DNA from: Clostridia bacterium
GTDB lineage: Bacteria; Bacillota; Clostridia; Oscillospirales; Acutalibacteraceae
Length of the DNA stretch: 48,371 bases
NCBI GenBank assembly: GCA_017475765.1
Contig: JAFVEY010000053.1
Span: 1-48,371 of the forward strand
Reading direction: 5' to 3'
Within the stretch, counting starts at the first letter, position 1. The number at the start of each line of letters is the position of its first letter. Both the position numbers and the translations under genes were made by a program. Shown piece by piece: positions 42,850-48,371 of this stretch. The notes under the pieces are model-generated. The model did not search any database. It saw nothing but the letters and a program-made list of their open reading frames with translations, and was not told where the DNA came from.

Positions 42850-44640
42850 TTATCTGCCGAATCCGCCGGGACCTCCGCCAAAACCGCCATTTCTGCCCCC
42901 ACTTACATCGGTATAATAAAGACCCGATGAAAAATCCATTGCTGCTGTTTCCGAGCCTGCGGTTAAAGTATATGAATTTCCTTGCGTCATACTCGGTGAT
43001 GAATAAACTGCACAGGTGAAATCCTTAGTGGCAGTATATTTAAATCCTGAACCATCATCAACAGATATCTCTGTTCCGTTTGTTCCCGAAATAGTTACAA
43101 GTGCCGAGCATTGAGTTCCTGTATCAAAGTTAACAGCCATTCCGGATGAGCCTAAAGCAAGTACTGTGCCGCCCGTTATGCTGGCAACACAATCAGAGCT
43201 GTCGCCTTTGTCCAATGCTCCGTTATTATCTGCTGTGGATCCTTCAATAATAACAATACCGCCGGTTACAAAAATAGAACCATTGCTGTCCAGACCGTCA
43301 CCGGAGGAATTCACATAGACATTGCCCCCGTTGATTGTCAGCTTTGCATTATTTGATGATGAATCCCAAGGATTATCGTCATCAGAGTCTGTATCGGAGC
43401 CGCCTGCCGTATTGATGCCGTCATCACTAGACACGACTGAAATCGTTCCGTCATTAATTTCGATTATGCCGGCTTCCAGTCCTTCATAAGATTTTGTGAT
43501 ATCAATATTACCGCCGTTGATAATCAAATTATCCGAAGCTGTGATACCGTCATCGCTGGTTGAAATTTTCAGAATACCGGAATTGACGGTAATGTCTGAC
43601 TTTCCGTGAATCGCATCATCGGCACTTGATACAGTTATTGAAGTATCGCTTATATTGATGTTTCCGGCGCACTTAATACCTTTTTGAGATGTGTCGCTGT
43701 TTTTGGAATGATCTGCTCCGCCGCCTGTTGTGATATTGATCGTGCCTCCCGAAAGAGTGATATTGCCATTGAACTCATCACCGTCTGAATCTGCTGTTAC
43801 GGAAATACCGTCATAATCTGTGTTAATCGTCAGATCGGCATTTTCAAAATAAAAACAGCTGTCATTATTTTTATTGGAAAGTTTGATTCCGTCATGGCCC
43901 GATGTGATAGCTGTTTTGCCGCCCCCTATCCTTAAAGAGTCACCGGCTTTGATTCCGATAGCAGAAGAATTGATATTAAGCTCTGCCCCGGTGATTTTCA
44001 GGTCGTCTTTACATACAATACCATGAAGCTGTGAATTGATACTCAGTATTCCGCTTCCGTTGACCGTTACATCATCCTTAGAATAGATAGCGCCGTCAAT
44101 CTCTGCATTTTCATCGGAATTATTGTATGTAAGCGTGTTTTCTCCCACACATTGTACTATCAGCTTATCACAGGATTCAACATAGATACAAGCGTCTGAA
44201 GAATTAGTCATGCTGACATTATCCAGTATCAGATATATATTTCCTGATTTATTATTATCGTTTATGATAATAGACACATTTTCTGATGTGCCGCTGACTC
44301 TGTAAATGCCTTTGGATGTAATTGTCACTTTGCTGCCAGAGCTGCCTCTTGTTGTGTCTGAAATGGTACCTGAATTGCCCGAAAGTGTGATAGCCGCATC
44401 AACTGTTTCAGCAGTTACATCTTTAAAATCTCCATCAGCAAACATATCTCCCGAAACCGTGTTGTCCGGACTAACGCTGTTATCAGCCGAGCTGCTGTCT
44501 GAGGAAGACTTGCCGGAATCCGAAGAGGATGTAACAACTGAAGCAGACGATGAATTCTGCGGGCTGCTATCGGAACAGGCCGTCACACAACAAACAGACA
44601 GAATCAAAGCCATAAAAATGACTGCACTCTTTTTAATCAT
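42850..44640 (-). CDS. DUF4353-type beta-helix, carbohydrate-binding lipoprotein
   Basis: 596 aa. Lipoprotein signal with lipobox CVTAC (Cys22), a Ser-rich linker, then a long run of short Asn/Asp/Gly-rich turns (DDGISVTADSDG, SADDAIHGKSD, TSDDGITAS, SSDDGINTAGGSD) typical of a right-handed parallel beta-helix with bound calcium. It ends in a Gly-rich tail (GGRNGGFGGGPGGFG). The pattern matches DUF4353, whose member Cthe_2159 binds cellulose and pectin-like acid sugars. It probably sits on the cell surface. Start at ATG 44640 with GGAG upstream; the longer in-frame TTG is rejected. Last gene of the operon with the two-component proteins, VTC and DUF4956. Confidence 0.82.
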   Translation of the reverse strand: MIKKSAVIFMALILSVCCVTACSDSSPQNSSSASVVTSSSDSGKSSSDSSSADNSVSPDNTVSGDMFADGDFKDVTAETVDAAITLSGNSGTISDTTRGSSGSKVTITSKGIYRVSGTSENVSIIINDNNKSGNIYLILDNVSMTNSSDACIYVESCDKLIVQCVGENTLTYNNSDENAEIDGAIYSKDDVTVNGSGILSINSQLHGIVCKDDLKITGAELNINSSAIGIKAGDSLRIGGGKTAITSGHDGIKLSNKNNDSCFYFENADLTINTDYDGISVTADSDGDEFNGNITLSGGTINITTGGGADHSKNSDTSQKGIKCAGNINISDTSITVSSADDAIHGKSDITVNSGILKISTSDDGITASDNLIINGGNIDITKSYEGLEAGIIEINDGTISVVSSDDGINTAGGSDTDSDDDNPWDSSSNNAKLTINGGNVYVNSSGDGLDSNGSIFVTGGIVIIEGSTADNNGALDKGDSSDCVASITGGTVLALGSSGMAVNFDTGTQCSALVTISGTNGTEISVDDGSGFKYTATKDFTCAVYSSPSMTQGNSYTLTAGSETAAMDFSSGLYYTDVSGGRNGGFGGGPGGFGR

Positions 44641-44658
44641 ATTCAAATACTCCTTTTA

Positions 44659-45330
44659 TTAAAGTTGATTTTGCTGCTCTGTATAAGGCAGAATGGAAAT
44701 TTCAAGATTGCCGTTCTTGGTTCTCAGTTCGTCAATAAATGCTTTTTCCTCGCTCGGATCTTTCATCTGTATCTTGAACGAAAGCCTGAACATAGAACCC
44801 ATACCCGTTGTTTTCACACCAGCATTTTCATAATATTTAAGATAGTGATTAAAGGTATCGTCAAACGCTCCGGAATATTCAAGCGATTCAGGTATCGTTA
44901 TTTTGAGAAGCCTGTCCTGTGACATACTTTTATGTTCAAATACCGGAAGGAACGAAAGAATCAGGAAAAAGACAGCCATACAAATCAGTATCACTACTCC
45001 ATAAGCAACATATCCCATGCCGAAAGCAATGCCTGCACCCATGGCAATCAAAATGGCAGCAATTTCATCTGCACTTCCCTGTGCGCTTCTGAAGCGTATC
45101 AGACTGAATGCTCCGCCTATTGCCACACCGGCACCGATATTTCCGTTAACAAAGGTTATAACTGCCGATACGATAAAAGGAACTATCGCAACAACAATAA
45201 AGAATCGCTTTTTAGAGCGGATCCTGAAGGACATGAGCCACGAATAAACAAATCCTGTAATCACAGAAGCAGCAGCCATGATAAAAAACTGTGCTGCTGT
45301 AACCGTAGAACTGTATATAGAATCAAACAT
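44659..45330 (-). CDS. DUF4956 family membrane protein
   Basis: 223 aa. Four hydrophobic segments: about 12-31, 42-60, 66-78 with IGGAFSLIRFRSAQGSADEIAAI (about 71-94), and 96-130. The cytoplasmic C-terminal part (about 135-223) is alpha/beta (LLKITIPESLEY, MKDPSEEKAFIDELRTKNGNLEISI). The RFRSAQGSADEI signature is the DUF4956 hallmark. Function is unknown; the family is regularly encoded next to VTC polyphosphate polymerases, as here, and may form a channel or support polyphosphate translocation. AAGGA precedes the ATG. It lies 26 bases after the VTC gene and 18 bases before the beta-helix lipoprotein gene. Confidence 0.88.
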   Translation of the reverse strand: MFDSIYSSTVTAAQFFIMAAASVITGFVYSWLMSFRIRSKKRFFIVVAIVPFIVSAVITFVNGNIGAGVAIGGAFSLIRFRSAQGSADEIAAILIAMGAGIAFGMGYVAYGVVILICMAVFFLILSFLPVFEHKSMSQDRLLKITIPESLEYSGAFDDTFNHYLKYYENAGVKTTGMGSMFRLSFKIQMKDPSEEKAFIDELRTKNGNLEISILPYTEQQNQL

Positions 45331-45356
45331 AATTAATAATCCTTTCTATACTGAAT

Positions 45357-46064
45357 TTACTTTACTTTTAATAATTGCTGTCTGTAAGCCTCACCGTATT
45401 TTGAAAAACTTCCTTTATATATTTCACCCTTTGTGAGTATTTCAGAAAGCCATAACGGAACCGCCTGCTGTACCTTGACTTCAAGAATCGTATAGCCTTC
45501 CTTCAGCAGAGAATTTCCTTTCATTGATTTTGTGAGGTCAAGCTGATCATATCGGTATCTCGGATTATGATCGATAGTAAGTCTGAGATCGCCGTCAGGT
45601 TCAAAGTAGGCAATCCTGTCATATATAATCATACAAGCCGGTACAAGGGTCTGATAATAATCCCTGAAAGTCGTTATCTCACGGTTGATCTGACCTCCTG
45701 CACAGATATCTCCTTCGCCGTCAAAAAACTTTTTTACAAGCGGTATCGTAGACTGAACACGTCTTTTATAAACAATGCCGTAAGCCTTGCGTTTCAACTC
45801 CAGAAATACCGGAGATGAATCCGTTGCGAGACCATAAGAACGAAGTCTTATTTTTTCCTTGAAAGGAGGTTTTTCAACGGATGTTCTGATAAGCCTGTAA
45901 TTGGGCGTGTCATAATAAAGAGAAGCAATGGATGTAAGACCGAATTTATCAATTTTCATGTGTCCTTCCACACTTTTTTTGAAATATTCCGTCTGCTGCG
46001 GATTTAAAATATATTTCATTTCATATCTCTTCATTACGACGATCGGATTTGAAACAACTGCCAA
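45357..46064 (-). CDS. VTC-domain polyphosphate polymerase
   Basis: 235 aa forming one CYTH/VTC tunnel domain. The opening RYEMKYILNPQQTEYFK has the basic residues of the nucleotide site; KIRLRSYG, VFLELKRKAYGIVYKRR, DRIAYFEP and GYTILEVKV provide further Lys, Arg and Glu positions expected for ATP and polyphosphate binding. It is predicted to polymerise polyphosphate from ATP. Start TTG 46064 has GGAGG 9 bases upstream; ATG 46031 is a shorter alternative that begins right at the conserved domain. It lies 15 bases after the sensor kinase stop, so the operon is continuous. Confidence 0.88.
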   Translation of the reverse strand: MAVVSNPIVVMKRYEMKYILNPQQTEYFKKSVEGHMKIDKFGLTSIASLYYDTPNYRLIRTSVEKPPFKEKIRLRSYGLATDSSPVFLELKRKAYGIVYKRRVQSTIPLVKKFFDGEGDICAGGQINREITTFRDYYQTLVPACMIIYDRIAYFEPDGDLRLTIDHNPRYRYDQLDLTKSMKGNSLLKEGYTILEVKVQQAVPLWLSEILTKGEIYKGSFSKYGEAYRQQLLKVK

Positions 46065-46079
46065 TTCAACTCACCTCCG

Positions 46080-47294
46080 TCACATATCAATCTGGAGAGT
46101 AAATATTCCCCCGCTGACCTTTGCGCTGATTCGTCCATTATGAGCCTTGACAATATCCTTGACATATGAAAGTCCCAGTCCATAGCCGTCCTTATCGTTG
46201 GCATTTTCAAGTGTTGTAAACCGATCAAAAATCTGATCAATACTGCCATTTGATAAATTCGTGTCGTTCGTTTGCCGAATCACAATACGGCCGTTTTGTT
46301 TTTGCAAGATGAAAGAAGCCTTTGAAACCGAAAATTTAATTGAATTTTCTATCAGCTCATCAAAGATCTGTTTGATAGCTCTTTCATCTCCATCGACTGT
46401 TATATCTGTATCAATACTGTATTCAAGCTCTATATTGTGTTTTTCAAATTTGGATTTCTTAGTATCAATCGCAACATTGAATATATTCGACATATCAACC
46501 TTTGATACTGTGATATCCTTTTCTTCAAAAATGGAAAGAGCGGCGAGATTTTTGACAAGCTTTGTCATTTTTCTGACCTGTCTGTTAATGGATTTTGTCT
46601 GGTCGTTGGAACCGTTTTCCCTTTCGATAACCTCTGTATTGGCATTGATGATCGTAAGCGGCAGCTTGAATTCACTTTCCACATTTGCAATAAACTGCTT
46701 TTGCTTTCTGTCAGCTTCTTCAAACTGATGGAACAGACTTTTTCCGACAAGTACAAGAATCAGAAAGCTCAATAATAATACCGCCGCTTCTCCGCATAAG
46801 GAGATGATCAATATTCTGTATGACGGCAAAAGCTCTCTGCCCTGATCAATCACCGTAACATAAGTTTTATCATTTTTTTCATAGACACGATACCTGTATG
46901 TTACATTTGTCCAGCCTATATCCTCATTTAACAGACTTTCAGCCCACCTCTCGGCTTCGGATTCCGTTACCGCAGATATTCTGTAATCAATTTTTTCGGC
47001 ATTGCCATCCTCATCAAAGGCATAAGTAAAATATCTGACAGAAGCATTCATTTCAGGCGAATCGGGTCCCATCGGCCCTATACGGCTATTTCCTCTGCCG
47101 CCCGGAGTAATGGCAGCATTTGAATCATCTCTGAAAAATGTTCCTCCGGATTTTGAGATCATTTCCGTTATCCTGTCGGCGTCCTCACTTGCCATTGTAA
47201 AATTAATCGCATTAATCACGGAAAGAAGTACTGTCAAAAGTACAAATACCGCCATTTCCGCATAAAAGATAAATTTCCTTTTGACCTTATTCAT
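46080..47294 (-). CDS. Membrane sensor histidine kinase-like protein lacking the phospho-acceptor His
   Basis: 404 aa. Two transmembrane helices (about 9-31 and 161-184) flank an extracytoplasmic sensor. The HisKA motif reads FIANVESEFKLPL (201-213): Ser207 sits where the phosphorylated His normally is (canonical FxxxxSHELKTPL). In the ATPase region the N-box Asn317 is present (DELIENSIKFS) and GYGLGLSYVKDIV (about 370-382) resembles a good G2 box, but the G1 segment (IVIRQTNDTNLSNGSI) has lost DxGxG. It is therefore probably a pseudokinase or a signal transducer of another kind. Starts by overlapping the regulator stop by 8 bases. Upstream of VTC in the operon. Confidence 0.88.
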   Translation of the reverse strand: MNKVKRKFIFYAEMAVFVLLTVLLSVINAINFTMASEDADRITEMISKSGGTFFRDDSNAAITPGGRGNSRIGPMGPDSPEMNASVRYFTYAFDEDGNAEKIDYRISAVTESEAERWAESLLNEDIGWTNVTYRYRVYEKNDKTYVTVIDQGRELLPSYRILIISLCGEAAVLLLSFLILVLVGKSLFHQFEEADRKQKQFIANVESEFKLPLTIINANTEVIERENGSNDQTKSINRQVRKMTKLVKNLAALSIFEEKDITVSKVDMSNIFNVAIDTKKSKFEKHNIELEYSIDTDITVDGDERAIKQIFDELIENSIKFSVSKASFILQKQNGRIVIRQTNDTNLSNGSIDQIFDRFTTLENANDKDGYGLGLSYVKDIVKAHNGRISAKVSGGIFTLQIDM

Positions 47295-47895
47295 TATCAG
47301 TCACCAACCTATATCCTTGATTCATCAGATATTTGATCCGGATATTTTTGTTTAATTTCCGGAATTTATTATTCAAAGCATTAATATAAGGGCCTGCTCT
47401 TTTGTGATCAGGCTCTTCCCTTTCAATTAACATTTTAAAAACATTGATTTCCTCATTCGTTACCCTGATTTTGCCGCAAAGCATAAAATCCGATAAATTC
47501 ATTTCAATATCGGAATATTGTATTTTTTCGTCTGATTTTATTTTCGTATTTATTTCATTGACAAGCTCCGTCAATTCATATGGCAGAAATGGAAGACTCA
47601 AATAAGAATTAGCCAAAGCATGATCCATCAGCATACCCGAATTGATTTTTCTTTCTGATATCACAACAACAGGAATATTGTCTTCATTCAGCACCTTTAC
47701 AATATCTTTGTACACGATACGGGGAATATTGCTGCTAAGTATTACGATATCAAACTGACTGTCAGCCAGTCTTGCAATAACCTGTGTTCCGTCAAATACA
47801 GGGACAATACTGTGTCCCGACAGTTCAAACAGTCTTTTGAAGGACATCAGGAAATCTCTGTCCGGATCACCTATAAGAATATTCAATTTTATCAC
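47287..47895 (-). CDS. OmpR-like response regulator with degenerate receiver
   Basis: 202 aa. The receiver (about 1-118) keeps its fold but not its chemistry: ILIGDPDRD retains only one of the two acidic pocket residues; VILSSNIPR has Ser54 where the phosphorylated Asp should be; and LPFLPYEL has Leu101 at the conserved Lys. The C-terminal winged helix (about 130-198; ending GYRLV) is OmpR-like but short. It is therefore expected to act without phosphorylation. The start may be GTG 47895 or, with GGTGAT placed 4 bases upstream, TTG 47886. It overlaps the kinase gene by 8 bases and is the first gene of the operon. Confidence 0.85.
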   Translation of the reverse strand: MIKLNILIGDPDRDFLMSFKRLFELSGHSIVPVFDGTQVIARLADSQFDIVILSSNIPRIVYKDIVKVLNEDNIPVVVISERKINSGMLMDHALANSYLSLPFLPYELTELVNEINTKIKSDEKIQYSDIEMNLSDFMLCGKIRVTNEEINVFKMLIEREEPDHKRAGPYINALNNKFRKLNKNIRIKYLMNQGYRLVTDNE

Positions 47896-47918
47896 CGCAT
47901 TTCGGAAATATTTTTTTT

Positions 47919-47947
47919 AATATATCATATTTTAATAAATCCGTCAA
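47919..47947 (-). promoter_or_regulatory. Sigma-A promoter of the regulator-kinase-VTC operon
   Basis: Minus strand TTGACG (47947-47942), 17-base spacer, TATATT (47924-47919), about 24-30 bases before the regulator start. Confidence 0.65.
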
Positions 47948-48000
47948 TGTTTTTGCTCAAAAACTATATAAAATGATAATATTTTTATACCAAAAAATAA

Positions 48001-48030
48001 TTGCCTGTCAAAATCACTTTTAACAGGCAA
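48001..48030 (-). terminator. Terminator after engB
   Basis: TTGCCTGTcAAAA pairs with TTTTaACAGGCAA (13 positions, one G-U in the minus-strand RNA), 4-base loop, then TTATTTTTT in that transcript. Confidence 0.8.
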
Positions 48031-48043
48031 TCAGATTTTACTT

Positions 48044-48371
48044 TTATGCTTCCTTTTCTGCTGTTATACTATCCTCAATCGCCCTGCGTATCTCATCAAC
48101 CCCTTGACCGTTCTGTGAAGAGCAGGGATAAAGTCCCACTCCCTCATAAGCAGACAATTCTTCCGAGAGAGCTTCAATACGAGCCTGCTGCTGCGACTTT
48201 TTCAATTTATCGAGCTTCGTCAGGGCAATAATAAAATGATACCCTGTCGCATATAAAAAGTCGATCATCGCCATGTCATCCCTGGTCGGACTGTGTCTGA
48301 TATCGCATATCTGGACAATCAGAGAGATATTTCTTTCCTGTGCAAAATAACCTTCCACCAGTTCTGCCCAA
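48044..48371 (-). CDS. engB: Ribosome biogenesis GTPase YsxC/EngB, C-terminal part (cut by window edge)
   Basis: The frame is open to the right edge (109 codons, beginning WAELVEGYFAQERNIS). The G4 motif TKLDK and G5-type SSQNGQG are present, together with the family's LIVQICDIRHSPTRDD segment after the missing G3. EngB is needed to build the 50S ribosomal subunit. The stop lies just before a good terminator. The start, P-loop and switch regions are beyond the window, so I cannot judge their integrity. Confidence 0.9.
   Translation of the reverse strand, partial: WAELVEGYFAQERNISLIVQICDIRHSPTRDDMAMIDFLYATGYHFIIALTKLDKLKKSQQQARIEALSEELSAYEGVGLYPCSSQNGQGVDEIRRAIEDSITAEKEA

Overview
The window looks like a chromosomal segment of a Gram-positive, low-GC member of the Clostridia, most likely a Ruminococcus-type gut bacterium (Oscillospirales). 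This rests on AGGAGG-type Shine-Dalgarno sites, compact sigma-A promoters, secreted proteins with carbohydrate-binding and InlB-type repeats, the sporulation protein SpoVAD, and the VTC/DUF4956/beta-helix cluster. That is an inference from content; no rRNA or tRNA gene is present. I see no insertion sequence, CRISPR array or prophage.

Layout: (1) 1-6211 holds two large secreted proteins on the minus strand, a CHAP cell-wall hydrolase (cut by the left edge) and a CAP-domain protein. They share nearly identical C-terminal repeats. A small XRE regulator lies between them, and a palindrome sits in the spacer of the hydrolase promoter. (2) 6384-9053 is an operon of a 35-aa membrane peptide, an RpiR regulator, a flavoprotein and DUF6483. 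(3) 9372-14314 carries aconitase and NADP-isocitrate dehydrogenase, a helical protein and an EamA transporter. (4) 14408-19576 encodes one 1722-aa DUF4011/helicase/Vsr-like nuclease, an architecture known from the Hhe anti-phage system. (5) 19759-29769 is mostly housekeeping: coaBC-rluA-radC, a PHP phosphatase with a GH3 lipoprotein, a CXXC-less thioredoxin-fold protein, an S1 protein, an M23 peptidase, a UDG-like protein and dapF.

(6) 29833-40075 is the most striking block: a tightly packed minus-strand operon of MoxR AAA+ ATPase, DUF5682, VWA, tandem-SWIM and DUF4132 proteins. It is the same gene set as the poorly understood E. coli yehL/yehM/yehP/yehQ plus yehI. It has the layout of an ATPase/MIDAS-adaptor/effector machine and may be a biological-conflict or stress system. 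(7) 40371-42742 holds an isolated spoVAD and an archaeal-type phosphoglycerate mutase. (8) 42850-47895 is a second coherent operon: response regulator, sensor kinase, VTC polyphosphate polymerase, DUF4956 membrane protein and a DUF4353-type beta-helix lipoprotein. Both the kinase and the regulator lack their phospho-accepting residues (Ser at the His site, Ser at the Asp site), so this appears to be a two-component system that no longer phosphorylates. (9) The right edge cuts engB.

Several genes start with TTG behind strong Shine-Dalgarno sites. I moved some starts downstream of the longest open frame where the ribosome site demanded it, and each entry says so.
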